A stretch of 64,000 nt of DNA from Lachnospiraceae bacterium GAM79 (GCA_003584705.1 AP018536.1:1054001-1118000); one strand, 5' to 3'; counted from the stretch's first letter, positions 27,554-35,285 are shown. The notes: a model not told the origin generated them from the letters alone. Numbers and translations: made by a program.

Positions 27554-27766
27554 TTGCTGGGATATCATCAGTATTATGGTGACGATAACGAGTACAACTA
27601 TTGCAATCTACTTCGGAAAATGGATAAAATCAATCATTCCGATGAACCTTATTCTACTGTTAATTCTTGTGCACGTGGTCTATATCGGAATCCGATGTTA
27701 TGTGAAAGACTGGCGGGAGGAACGAGGATATTACTAAAACAAAAAGAAAACAGGAAGATTTTGTAA
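27554..27766 (+). pseudogene. Unrecognised gene fragment, copy 1 of a duplicated tail
   Basis: This frame ends SDEPYSTVNSCARGLYRNP, then MLCERLAGGTRILLKQK. A second copy at 32111-32207 preserves the same reading (NPMLSERLVGRTRILLKK) with conservative changes, while the alternative frame acquires a stop there. The frame is therefore the one that was once coding. I do not recognise the family, and no full-length gene is present. Confidence 0.35.
27635..27740. repeat. About 100-bp direct repeat, left copy
   Basis: It shares long matches with 32105-32207, for example GGAATCCGATGTTA, GTGAAAGACTGG and GGGA-GAACGA, with scattered differences, and looser similarity upstream. The pair brackets the Rrf2/riboswitch/sirtuin locus. 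Confidence 0.6.
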
Positions 27767-27830
27767 AGTATCTTCCTGTTTTTTCTAAAGCAGACTATTG
27801 ATTGTATTTATATTAAGTTTTCAACAACAA

Positions 27831-27867
27831 TGTAACCATTGAAATTACATCTGTTTTTTGATATGAT
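27831..27867 (+). promoter_or_regulatory. Promoter of the rrf2 gene with overlapping operator
   Basis: TTGAAA (27839-27844) and TATGAT (27862-27867) are spaced by 17 bp. The 19-bp palindrome TGTAACCATTGAAATTACA (27831-27849) covers the -35 box. The same palindrome type occurs three more times before the next gene, so it is the probable operator of the Rrf2 protein encoded here, implying autoregulation. Confidence 0.75.
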
Positions 27868-27891
27868 TACTGTCAAAGAGAGGTGTTTATA

Positions 27892-28326
27892 ATGCAGATT
27901 TCAAGCAGATTTACAATGGCAATCCATATGTTTGCCTGTATAGATACATTTTCGGATCAGAAGATGACTAGTGATTTTATGGCAGCAAGCATTGGAACTA
28001 ATCCGGTGATTGTTCGTAAAATATTGCAACAATTAAAGGCTGCTGGTCTTATTGAAGTTGCAAGAGGGACAGGCGGTGTGACAATTACCAGACCATTGGA
28101 GCAGATTACATTCCTCGATGTGTATAAAGCAGTGGAATGTGCACCAGATGAAGAACTGTTTCATTTTCATGAGAATCCCAATCAGAAATGTCCGGTAGGA
28201 AAGAATATTCACCATGTTCTTGATAAGAGACTGTTAGAAGTACAGAAGGCAATGGAAGAAAAACTTTCAGAAATGACACTTGCTGATGTGAAAAAAGATA
28301 TTGCAGTGTATACAGAGGAAGAGTAG
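27892..28326 (+). CDS. Rrf2-family transcriptional regulator
   Basis: The 144-residue protein starts MQISSRFTMAIHMFACIDTF behind AGAGAGG. It has the Rrf2 winged helix with VIVRKILQQLKAAGLIEVARGTGGVTI, and a C-terminal part in which FHENPNQKCPVGKNIHHVLD supplies a cysteine but not the three-cysteine cluster of IscR. It most resembles the redox/thiol-sensing Rrf2 branch. Four matched palindromes lie upstream of this gene and of the next one, which makes it the likely local repressor of a PNPOx-like gene. The inducing signal is unknown. Confidence 0.85.
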   Translation: MQISSRFTMAIHMFACIDTFSDQKMTSDFMAASIGTNPVIVRKILQQLKAAGLIEVARGTGGVTITRPLEQITFLDVYKAVECAPDEELFHFHENPNQKCPVGKNIHHVLDKRLLEVQKAMEEKLSEMTLADVKKDIAVYTEEE

Positions 28327-28335
28327 CCTACAGAA

Positions 28336-28380
28336 GGCTTCGGATGAGTGATTATATCATCACAATTTCCGGAGCCTTTT
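28336..28380 (+). terminator. Terminator of the rrf2 gene
   Basis: GGCTTCGGA (28336-28344) pairs with TCCGGAGCC (28368-28376) with one wobble. GTGAT/ATCAC gives further pairing inside, and TTTT with more T after CG follows. Confidence 0.75.
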
Positions 28381-28417
28381 CGTTTTTCATAATCAATGTA
28401 AAATCTTCAAAAGGAGT

Positions 28418-28514
28418 TGTAACAAAAAAAGTTACAAAAAGTTTGATGTAACTATTGACATTACATTAAGCGGATGATAGTGTATATCTACAAGATGTAA
28501 TAATCATTGTTACA
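28418..28514 (+). promoter_or_regulatory. Cluster of three palindromic operators
   Basis: Three 19-bp sites of form TGTAAY-N7-RTTACA occur: TGTAACAAAAAAAGTTACA (28418-28436), TGTAACTATTGACATTACA (28447-28465) and TGTAATAATCATTGTTACA (28496-28514). The middle site contains TTGACA (28455-28460), a consensus -35 box. The last lies 24 bp before the PNPOx-like start. Together with the site at 27831 they define a local regulon. Confidence 0.75.
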
Positions 28515-28537
28515 ACATATCGAGGAGGTAATTTAAA

Positions 28538-28933
28538 ATGCAGAAAGTAGTAGAATTTTTACAGAAAAACCCGGTTCAGTATTTAGCAACCGTCGGAAGA
28601 GATGGAAAGGCAAAATGCCGTCCATTCATGTTCTGTTTTGAGCAGGACGGAAAGCTTTGGTTCTGTACTAACAACACAAAGGATGTTTACAAGGATATGT
28701 TAGCAAATCCTGAAGTAGAAGTATCAGTATCTTCCCCTGAATACGCATGGATTCGCCTTCATGGCAAAGCAGTATTTGAGGACAACAAGAGTGTAAAGGA
28801 AGGATGCATGAACAATCCTATCGTTAAGGGACAGTACCAGACAGCAGATAATCCTATTTTTGAGGTATTCTATCTTGAAAATCCGCATGGTTTAATCGCA
28901 GATTTCTCTGGAAATCCACCTTATGAATTTTAA
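28538..28933 (+). CDS. Pyridoxamine 5'-phosphate oxidase-like flavin-binding protein
   Basis: The 131-residue protein has the small split-barrel pattern of PNPOx-like proteins: QYLATVGRDGKAKCRPFMF, then KLWFCTNNTKDVYKDM and WIRLHGKAVF. Such proteins bind FMN or F420 and are often oxidoreductases or flavin carriers, not true PNPOx enzymes. Its promoter region holds three Rrf2-type palindromes. It is followed by an FMN riboswitch that governs the next operon, so flavin supply links the two units. AGGAGG precedes ATG. Confidence 0.85.
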   Translation: MQKVVEFLQKNPVQYLATVGRDGKAKCRPFMFCFEQDGKLWFCTNNTKDVYKDMLANPEVEVSVSSPEYAWIRLHGKAVFEDNKSVKEGCMNNPIVKGQYQTADNPIFEVFYLENPHGLIADFSGNPPYEF

Positions 28934-28956
28934 AGATAATTAACAGAAAAAATTAC

Positions 28957-29066
28957 AGTCTTCGGGGCAAGGTGTAATTCCTGACCGGCAGTATAGTCTG
29001 CGAGCAAAAGCTGATATGGTGCAATTCCATAACCGACGGTAAAGTCCGGATGAGAGAAGATATGAT
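28957..29066 (+). promoter_or_regulatory. FMN riboswitch (RFN element)
   Basis: The conserved blocks of the RFN aptamer are present in order: CTTCGGGGCAAGGTG, ATTCCTGACCGGCAGTATAG, GTCTGCGAGC, then GGTGCAATTCCATAACCGACGG, with AGTCCGGATGAGAGAAGAT closing the multi-helix junction. It binds FMN and here precedes a terminator hairpin and ribU, so FMN excess should switch off the operon that runs through the macrodomain gene. Confidence 0.95.
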
Positions 29067-29075
29067 AAAACAAGT

Positions 29076-29108
29076 CCCGCAGGGAATCCCGTCCTGCGGG
29101 CTGTTTTT
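29076..29108 (+). terminator. Riboswitch expression-platform terminator
   Basis: CCCGCAGG (29076-29083) pairs with CCTGCGGG (29093-29100), a perfect 8-bp stem, followed by CTG and five T. It lies 10 nt after the aptamer and 33 bp before ribU, the standard place for FMN-controlled premature termination. Confidence 0.88.
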
Positions 29109-29140
29109 AAATTCAGGCATATCTCACAAAAGGGAGATTT

Positions 29141-29764
29141 ATGAGTAACAATACAGCAACTATTAAAACAAGAAAAAATTTAGTTTCTACAAGGACGATA
29201 ACAATGACAGCTCTACTGGCAGCTATATCATATGTGTTGGCATTTTTAGAGTTTCCGGTTCCTTTGAGTCCATCATTTGCACGAATGGATCTGTCAGATT
29301 TACCTGCACTGATTGGGGCGTTTGCTTTTGGACCGGTTACAGGAGTGATGATAGAATTGATAAAAAATATATTACAGCTTCTGTCAACATCAACAGGAGG
29401 AATTGGTGAACTTGCCAATTTCCTGATGGGGGCATCCTATGTACTGGCTGCCGGTTTTATATACAAATACAAAAAGACTAAGAAAATGGCGAAGTGGGCA
29501 TGTGTTATTTCAAGTGTGGTTATGGGAATAGCGGCAGCGATTGCAAATTATTTTATTCTACTTCCACTGTTTGAAACATTTATGCCGCTGGAGCAGCTGA
29601 TTGCATCATTTGGCGAATTTCTGCCATTTATTAAGACCAAGCTGGACGTTGTGCTATTCAATGCATTGCCGTTTAATATCTTAAAAGGCTTGGTGATTGG
29701 AGCAATTGCCATGATGATATATAAAAAACTTACACCGATACTAAAAGGAGAGACTTTAAAATGA
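29141..29764 (+). CDS. ribU: Riboflavin ECF transporter substrate-binding subunit
   Basis: The 207-residue membrane protein begins with a polar N-terminus, then about six hydrophobic helices. It carries the S-component pattern: TMTALLAAISYVLAFLEF, LSPSFARMDLSDLPALIGAFAFGP, and GGIGELANFLMGA. RibU proteins bind riboflavin and work with a shared EcfA/EcfA'/EcfT energising module, not encoded in this window. The FMN riboswitch directly upstream confirms the substrate. Its stop overlaps the next start (ATGA), coupling it to the PNPOx-ferredoxin gene. Confidence 0.93.
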   Translation: MSNNTATIKTRKNLVSTRTITMTALLAAISYVLAFLEFPVPLSPSFARMDLSDLPALIGAFAFGPVTGVMIELIKNILQLLSTSTGGIGELANFLMGASYVLAAGFIYKYKKTKKMAKWACVISSVVMGIAAAIANYFILLPLFETFMPLEQLIASFGEFLPFIKTKLDVVLFNALPFNILKGLVIGAIAMMIYKKLTPILKGETLK

Positions 29765-30375
29765 CAAAAATGGATTATCTTAAACTTCTGGTGGATGAAA
29801 TTCATTCAACAACAGTTGCAACGATAGGTTCAGATGGACATCCTCAGACAAGAATCATAGATATGATGTACTATGATGAAGAAGGTGTGTATTTCCTTAC
29901 AGCAAAGGGAAAAGCATTTTATGACCAGTTAATGGAGCAGCAGTATGTGGCAATATCCGCAACAAAAGACAAAATTGCGGTGTCTCTGCGTGGAAAAATA
30001 AAGAACATCGGAAAAAAGAATCTTGATATTATGTTTGAAAAAAATCCATATATGAAGAAAATCTATCCGGGAGATACGAAAGACGCAATCGAAGTGTTTC
30101 GGCTGTATGAGGCACAGGGAGAGTATTTTGATATCAGCAATCCATCAAATATTGTGAGGGATACTATAACAATTGGAAAAACCGAGGCAGTTCAGACAGG
30201 GTATTTTATTGGAAAAGAATGTATTGGATGCAAACTGTGTTACTCTGTATGTCCGCAAAAATGCATTGATATATCTTCAGTTCCGGTTACTATCAACCAG
30301 AATCATTGTCTGCATTGCGGAAGATGTGCAGAAATTTGTCTGAAGCAGTGTATTGAGAAAAGAGGTTCATTATGA
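29761..30375 (+). CDS. PNPOx-like domain fused to a 2[4Fe-4S] ferredoxin domain
   Basis: The 204-residue protein has an N-terminal split-barrel domain (residues 1-140: TTVATIGSDGHPQTRIIDMM) and a C-terminal ferredoxin domain with two clusters of cysteines: C154/157/160/164 (CIGCKLCYSVC) and C183/186/189/193 (CLHCGRCAEIC). It could pass electrons between iron-sulfur clusters and a bound flavin. Both neighbours overlap it by four bases (ATGA), so it is translated together with ribU and the sirtuin. A plausible role is redox delivery to the ADP-ribosylation proteins, but this is inference. Confidence 0.85.
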   Translation: MTKMDYLKLLVDEIHSTTVATIGSDGHPQTRIIDMMYYDEEGVYFLTAKGKAFYDQLMEQQYVAISATKDKIAVSLRGKIKNIGKKNLDIMFEKNPYMKKIYPGDTKDAIEVFRLYEAQGEYFDISNPSNIVRDTITIGKTEAVQTGYFIGKECIGCKLCYSVCPQKCIDISSVPVTINQNHCLHCGRCAEICLKQCIEKRGSL

Positions 30376-31325
30376 TTTTTAAGAAAATCAGAAAAGGGCA
30401 TGCTGACTGGAGAAACTTTTTATGTAGTACTCCGGCAAGGGATTATGTATTCCAAAAAGATGCATATGAAGACCAGATTGACAGGGCAGCAAAGAATATA
30501 AGAAATACAGACTGTGTTATAATCGGGGCAGGAGCCGGGGCATCGACAGCTGCGGGAATCCAATATGGTGGTAAAAGGTTTACAGACAATTTTGCAGAAT
30601 TTATAAAAAAATACGGTGAGTACTACATGACAGATATGTATGCAGCCGGATTTTATCCATATCCGTCTGAGGAGGCAAAGTGGGGATACTGGTCAAAACA
30701 TGCATTGATGAACCGCTTTGATCCTCCGGCATTGCCGCTTTATACAGAGCTTTATGATATTGTAAAGAACAAAGAATATTTTGTACTTACAACCAATGTG
30801 GATCATCAGTTTTATAAAGCGGGATTCGATGAAAAAAGAATATTTGCAACACAGGGAGATTATGGGAAAATCCAGTGCCAGAAAGCCTGTCATCCAAAGA
30901 CTTACGATGCAAAAGACCTGTTTCGTAAAATGGATAAAGCAAGAAGAGACTGCCTGATTCCATCAGAACTTGTACCAAAATGTCCGGTGTGTGGCGGCAA
31001 TATGGCTATGAATCTCCGTTGTGATAATTATTTTTTGGAAGATGAAGCGTGGCATGAGGCAGCTGACAGGTATGCGGGTTTTCTGGAACAGAATAAAGAT
31101 AAAAAGGTTGTTCTTTTGGAACTTGGAGTTGGATTTAATACGCCGATTATTATACGTTTCCCTTTTGAAAAGATGGTGAGGGAGAACTCGTCTTATAGTT
31201 TGATACGCCTGAATATGGATGAAGCGGTAGTTCCGGAAAGCTTCGGGGAACGTGCAATCGGTATTGGCGGTGATATGGCAAAGGCAATTACTGATATAAG
31301 GGGCTGGTATTATGACACAGGATGA
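30372..31325 (+). CDS. Class-M sirtuin (SirTM-like), probable protein ADP-ribosyltransferase
   Basis: The 317-residue protein has a Rossmann-type NAD-binding start, VIIGAGAGASTAAGIQYGGKRF (about 49-70), TTNVDHQF (N142, D144), and ATQGDYG with Q161 where ordinary sirtuins have the catalytic histidine. A zinc site is likely: C169, C173, C204, C207 (CPVCGG). This Gln-for-His change and the long N-terminal extension are features of SirTM, which ADP-ribosylates a lipoylated GcvH-like protein in Staphylococcus and Streptococcus. No GcvH-L or lipoate ligase gene is present here. The gene overlaps the ferredoxin fusion by 4 and the macrodomain by 14 bases. Confidence 0.85.
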   Translation: MIFKKIRKGHADWRNFLCSTPARDYVFQKDAYEDQIDRAAKNIRNTDCVIIGAGAGASTAAGIQYGGKRFTDNFAEFIKKYGEYYMTDMYAAGFYPYPSEEAKWGYWSKHALMNRFDPPALPLYTELYDIVKNKEYFVLTTNVDHQFYKAGFDEKRIFATQGDYGKIQCQKACHPKTYDAKDLFRKMDKARRDCLIPSELVPKCPVCGGNMAMNLRCDNYFLEDEAWHEAADRYAGFLEQNKDKKVVLLELGVGFNTPIIIRFPFEKMVRENSSYSLIRLNMDEAVVPESFGERAIGIGGDMAKAITDIRGWYYDTG

Positions 31326-32088
31326 GCGAAGAGAATATCTGATTCAGTATCTTTTAAAAGAAGAAATACCGTTTGGCAGACAGAACATTCCTACGGATAA
31401 GCAGGGGCAGGAAAATCTGCTCCGCTCACTTATGAATGTCAGACCGCCAAGACCAATCAGTAATGATTTTTTGAAAATACAGGATGAGTATCTTACAGAA
31501 AGAAATATAGAGCGTGGAATCACAGATGTTGACACGCTTGCACCTGTAAAATCCGATTCGAGATTATATATCTGGCAGGGGGATATTACCACTTTGAAAT
31601 GTGATGCGATCGTGAATGCGTGTAACTCACAGATGCTTGGTTGTTTTTCACCGATGCATGCCTGTATTGATAACTTTATTCATACTTATGCTGGAATGGA
31701 ACTTCGTCTGAAAATGCATGAAATTATGACAAAGCAGGGGCATGAAGAAGAGACCGGCAAAGCAAAGATAACATCGGGATACAATCTTCCGACAAAATAT
31801 ATTCTTCATACGGTAGGACCTATTATACAATGGAAAGTCACAAAAGAAGATGAAGACCTGTTGGCAGGTTGCTACACAGAGTGCCTAAAGCTTGCAGCTG
31901 ATACTGGTGTGGAATCTATTGCATTCTGTTGTTTGTCTACAGGTGTATTCCATTTTCCACAGCAACGAGCTGCCGAGATTGCAACGAACACTGTAAAGCA
32001 GTATCTTAACAAAGACAGCAGAATAAAAAAGGTAATCTTTAATGTGTTTAAGGATGAAGATTTAAAAATATACAGTGGATTGTTATAA
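31312..32088 (+). CDS. Zinc-containing macrodomain protein, probable ADP-ribosyl hydrolase
   Basis: The 258-residue protein has a helical N-terminal part (1-80), then a macrodomain: LYIWQGDITTLKCDAIVNACNS (about 85-106), GCFSPMHACID with C111, H116, C118 forming the likely zinc site, and LHTVGPI, SIAFCCLSTGVFHFP for the ADP-ribose pocket. These are the marks of SirTM-associated Zn-macrodomains, which remove the ADP-ribose added by the partner. The start lies 14 bases inside the sirtuin gene, so the pair is tightly coupled. It is the last gene of the riboswitch-led unit. Confidence 0.88.
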   Translation: MTQDERREYLIQYLLKEEIPFGRQNIPTDKQGQENLLRSLMNVRPPRPISNDFLKIQDEYLTERNIERGITDVDTLAPVKSDSRLYIWQGDITTLKCDAIVNACNSQMLGCFSPMHACIDNFIHTYAGMELRLKMHEIMTKQGHEEETGKAKITSGYNLPTKYILHTVGPIIQWKVTKEDEDLLAGCYTECLKLAADTGVESIAFCCLSTGVFHFPQQRAAEIATNTVKQYLNKDSRIKKVIFNVFKDEDLKIYSGLL

Positions 32089-32104
32089 GCGTCTGTTGAA
32101 ATAT

Positions 32105-32207
32105 CCGATAAATCTTATTGTACTGTTATTGCCTGAGAATGTGATTTATATTGGAATCCGATGTTAAGTGAAAGACTGGTGGGAAGAACGAGAATATTAT
32201 TAAAAAA
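32105..32207. repeat. About 100-bp direct repeat, right copy
   Basis: It aligns with 27635-27740, including TGGAATCCGATGTTA, GTGAAAGACTGG and GAATATTA. In the shared frame it keeps NPMLSERLVGRTRILLKK, and a stop interrupts the frame just before. It starts about 20 bp after the macrodomain stop. The stretch 32208-32440 beyond it has no gene that I can support. Confidence 0.6.
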
Positions 32208-32659
32208 AGTGGATTGTATTCTGCAAATATTGTTCTCATCGTATTCCATCTCCTTATTATTCAATCAATCCTTAATTGTAAAAATTAAGAAGCATTTCAA
32301 TCAGTTCACCATGTCAGTTTTATTTTGTGTTATACTGTTTTATAGATTTTTCTTGCCCTTGTATTTTCCCTTATCAGAGTTTGTAAACTTATATGGGAAG
32401 ATATAACACAAGGAAAACAATAAGGGAAAGCTCACCTGCGACAAATCCAGTGTTTTCAAGGGATTGCGGAGAATTTGATAACAAAATATAACAGTTATTA
32501 AATTTCTTAAAACAGGTGAAATCTCAATCGGAATTTGACGAAGGAGCATTCCTGTTAAGTAACAAATAACCGGTTTGCAAAAAATGAGTGCCACCCATAG
32601 AATAATGATTGTTAACTTGGCGGTTAATAAGAATCATTGTTCAAAGGAGACACCCACAA

Positions 32660-33937
32660 ATGAATTATAAGCAGAATGAAAAAATCAATCAAGTAAAAGA
32701 ATCAACTTTGGTAGTTGGAATCGATATCGGAAGCACGACACAGTACGCCAGGGCATTTGACTGGAGAGGCATTGAGCTTGGGAAAGTCTTTCCGTTCAGC
32801 AACAGCAGAGAAGGATTTGAATCTTTCAAAGCATGGATGCAGCATTTACAGGACAAGTATAAGAAGCTGGATGCAATCGTAGGTATCGAGCCGACAGGTC
32901 ATTACTGGTTTGACCTTGGCGCTTATCTTGAGGATGAGGGCATCCTCCTGGTTATGGTTAACCCTTATGCGGTAAAGCAGACCAAGGAACTGGATGACAA
33001 CAGCCAAAGCAAGAATGACAGGAAGGATCCGAAGGTGATCGCAAAGCTGGTTACCGAGGGCCGGTATTCTGCACCGTATACACCGGATGGTGTGTATGCT
33101 GATTTAAGAATTATGGTGGCCAATCGTAAGAGACTCATCAGGGAGATGACCCAGATCAAAAACAGATTTGCCAGATGGTTCGCCATATATTTCCCCGAGT
33201 ACACAGATGTGTTTGGGGACTATGAAGCACAGAGCAGTATGCTGCTTCTAAAGAAAGTTTGTACTCCGGAAGCAATCGTGGAACTGGGAGCCGAGAAAAT
33301 CAATCAAATCTGGCGTGATGCAAAGCTTAGGGCTGTGGGAATGAAAAGGGCAACGACCCTGTGTGAGACAGCAAAACGCAGCATCGGCTTAAAGAAAGGC
33401 TCTTCGGCGGCCCAGTATGAAATGAAACTGTTGCTCGAGGATTACGAATACAAAAAGGCACAGCTGGATGCCGTTATGGAGGAAATAGAAAAGCTGTGCA
33501 GGAAGATACCCGAAAGCGAGCAGATGCTTGCCATCAAAGGTATAGGAGTAATCACGGTAGCCGGATTTCTGGCAGAAGTGGGTGATGTGAGGCGTTTCGA
33601 ATCACCCAGACAGATACAAAAGCTGGCAGGACTCTCATTACGGGAGAACAGCTCTGGAAAGCACAAAGGACAGACGACCATAAGCAAAAGAGGTCGGAGT
33701 AAGCTGCGGGCAGTGCTGTTCAATGCAGCAATTCCGCTGATAGCGAAGAACCCAGAGTTTAAGTCATTGCATGAGTATTACACGACAAGAGCGAATAATC
33801 CGCTCAAGAAGAAACAATCCGTGATTGCGATCAGCTGTAAGCTGATACGGGTCTTTTATGCCATCCTTGCAAATGGAGTGACCTATGATGCGCAGAAGAT
33901 GCTTTCTGACATTCACAGGCAGCCGCAGGCAGCATAA
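32660..33937 (+). CDS. IS110-family transposase (DEDD RuvC-like plus Transposase_20)
   Basis: The 425-residue protein begins MNYKQNEKINQVKESTLVVG behind AAGGAG at 32644-32649. The RuvC-like DEDD domain shows VVGIDIGSTTQYARAF (first D), VGIEPTGHYW (E), and SKNDRKDPKVIAKL (D...D). The C-terminal Transposase_20 domain has IKGIGVITVAGFLAEVGD, then LAGLSLRENSSGKHKG and SKRGRSKLRAVLF with the catalytic serine region. Full length and without internal stops, so it may be active. IS110 enzymes use a bridge RNA to pair donor and target. Confidence 0.93.
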   Translation: MNYKQNEKINQVKESTLVVGIDIGSTTQYARAFDWRGIELGKVFPFSNSREGFESFKAWMQHLQDKYKKLDAIVGIEPTGHYWFDLGAYLEDEGILLVMVNPYAVKQTKELDDNSQSKNDRKDPKVIAKLVTEGRYSAPYTPDGVYADLRIMVANRKRLIREMTQIKNRFARWFAIYFPEYTDVFGDYEAQSSMLLLKKVCTPEAIVELGAEKINQIWRDAKLRAVGMKRATTLCETAKRSIGLKKGSSAAQYEMKLLLEDYEYKKAQLDAVMEEIEKLCRKIPESEQMLAIKGIGVITVAGFLAEVGDVRRFESPRQIQKLAGLSLRENSSGKHKGQTTISKRGRSKLRAVLFNAAIPLIAKNPEFKSLHEYYTTRANNPLKKKQSVIAISCKLIRVFYAILANGVTYDAQKMLSDIHRQPQAA

Positions 33938-34290
33938 AAAGAACGACTGTGAGATTCAGGAGACGTCCGCCGCAAGGTGCTGAAAGGAACAGAAGAAATT
34001 CATAAACATAGAGAGCCAAGTCAGATTTCTTACCATCAGAGCAGAGACTCAGCGAAGGAGCATCATGACGCCCCTTTATGGATAAGCAGAACGAAGGAAT
34101 TAAGGACCCAGAAGTAAAGGAGATCCTGTATGACATGGGAGGTTAGGCTGCCGTAAGGAGTAGGGGAAAGAAAGGCCGATCATAGCAGAATGAGACGACG
34201 TCTTGTTTTGTGTACCCTAAACATCCGAATATCCATGATTTATGGCCAAGGGGAATGACATAGACTTAGAAAATATCTCTATGAAGAAAT
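33938..34290 (+). other. Long non-coding flank 3' of the IS110 transposase
   Basis: No gene is visible over about 350 bp. Short local pairings occur, such as AGACGACGTCT near 34193-34203. In the IS1111 branch of IS110 elements the bridge RNA is encoded 3' of the transposase, in others 5'; the length here leaves both options open. Confidence 0.35.
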
Positions 34291-34353
34291 GAAAATGTGA
34301 GAAAAAGCGAGTTAACAAGAGAAAAACAAAGATTATTATGGGAGGTTGATTGT

Positions 34354-34806
34354 ATGAAAAAGTTGATAGCATTAGTTTTAGCAGTGGTTTGTGTGCTTGG
34401 CCTGGTTGGGTGCAACAACAAGACAGTCAATATTGATTTGCCTTTTGAGGTAGGTGATGTTGAAAATATAGAAATGTATCACTTTGTTGGAGCACCTGTG
34501 TCAGCAGAAAAGAAGGTCATTGTTGCCGAAGAAACCATAAAGAACTTGTATGATATGTTTGAGGGGCTATCCTTGGAACTCAAAGAAGTAGAGGAAACCG
34601 CTGGAGCAGAGATAACCAGTTTCAGATTTAACCTTTCTGATGGAACAAGTTATGAACTGATTTATGGTTGCTATGGAGTAAAGACAGGCAATCTGAAATC
34701 TTCCACAGATAATTTTGAATACTTTACAAGTGCAGATATTAGCTCTTATTGGAGCAACACTGACTTAGAGGCAGTTCCCGTTGAAGAAAGCGAGTTGCCA
34801 AACTAA
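34354..34806 (+). CDS. Small lipoprotein, function unknown
   Basis: The 150-residue product begins MKKLIALVLAVVCVLGLVGC, a type II signal peptide with lipobox LVGC and Cys20 as the lipidation site. GGAGG (34341-34345) precedes ATG at 34354; the frame open further upstream would bury the signal peptide. The mature part is rich in acidic residues, with blocks FEVGDVENIEMYHFVGAPV and SFRFNLSDGTSYELIYGCYG, a beta-rich pattern that I do not assign. It stands alone between an IS110 element and repeats, with its own terminator-like hairpin. Confidence 0.75.
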   Translation: MKKLIALVLAVVCVLGLVGCNNKTVNIDLPFEVGDVENIEMYHFVGAPVSAEKKVIVAEETIKNLYDMFEGLSLELKEVEETAGAEITSFRFNLSDGTSYELIYGCYGVKTGNLKSSTDNFEYFTSADISSYWSNTDLEAVPVEESELPN

Positions 34807-34841
34807 GCAGAACAATTCCAATTTGTCAATTACATGAGATA

Positions 34842-34880
34842 TTGAAAGAGCCAGTCCATTCAAGGTGCTGGCTCTTTCAA
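34842..34880 (+). terminator. Terminator-like hairpin after the lipoprotein gene
   Basis: TTGAAAGAGCCAG (34842-34854) and CTGGCTCTTTCAA (34868-34880) form a perfect 13-bp stem. The following AATT is a weak U-tract, so it may work as terminator in either direction. Confidence 0.65.
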
Positions 34881-35042
34881 AATTCCAATCTAATAAATTG
34901 CACGACAACTTAGAGTAAAAATGAATACTCATTAGCCAGAAATGAATAGAAAATGAATAAAAAGTGGTGTTTCGTATAATTATGAGTTAATATGCATCAG
35001 ACACACTTTTGTAAAAAGGGAGTTACAATATTTCCCTGAAAT

Positions 35043-35285
35043 GATGTCGGGGCCAAAAGCCCCCGACTTTGATGCCTACGGATTGTTCCGTGCTACGCAC
35101 TCCCACGTCTCCGCTCCGCTTCGGTCCGTGCTAGACATGTGCCACTGGCACATAGCACCCTACCCAATATTCGCATACCGTGGGATTATCATCCCACTTT
35201 TATGCTCATATCGGGGCGGGTCCCAAGGTCTTTCACCCATTTATGAGCAAGCTCATATGGGATTAGACCTTTTGACCCTGGTATC
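35043..35285. mobile_element. MITE-like element, copy 1
   Basis: This 243-bp non-coding element has terminal inverted repeats: GATGTCGGGGCCAAAAG on the left against CTTTTGACCCTGGTATC on the right. It is nearly the same as 52287-52480 but carries about 50 extra bases, including a TGTGCCACTGGCACA hairpin. No target duplication is evident here. It encodes no transposase. Confidence 0.75.

Larger units (their letters stand above)
32430..34290 (+). mobile_element. IS110-family insertion sequence (ends approximate)
   Basis: A DEDD/Transposase_20 protein (32660-33937) is flanked by long non-coding stretches on both sides, as usual in IS110-family elements, which lack long terminal inverted repeats and carry a structured non-coding RNA at one end. 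Exact ends cannot be set without an empty site. Within the left flank, AATGATTGTTAA (32604-32615) pairs imperfectly with TTAATAAGAATCATT (32624-32638), a possible bridge-RNA or subterminal stem. About 350 bp of non-coding DNA follow the gene up to 34290. Confidence 0.6.

Noticed and set aside
27444..27737. 97-codon open frame with hydrophobic stretch
   Set aside because: The repeat copy at 32105-32207 has a stop in this frame but keeps the alternative frame, so this one is unlikely to be coding.
32161..32406. 81-codon open frame
   Set aside because: It begins in the decayed repeat and continues through AT-rich DNA without a ribosome site or protein pattern.
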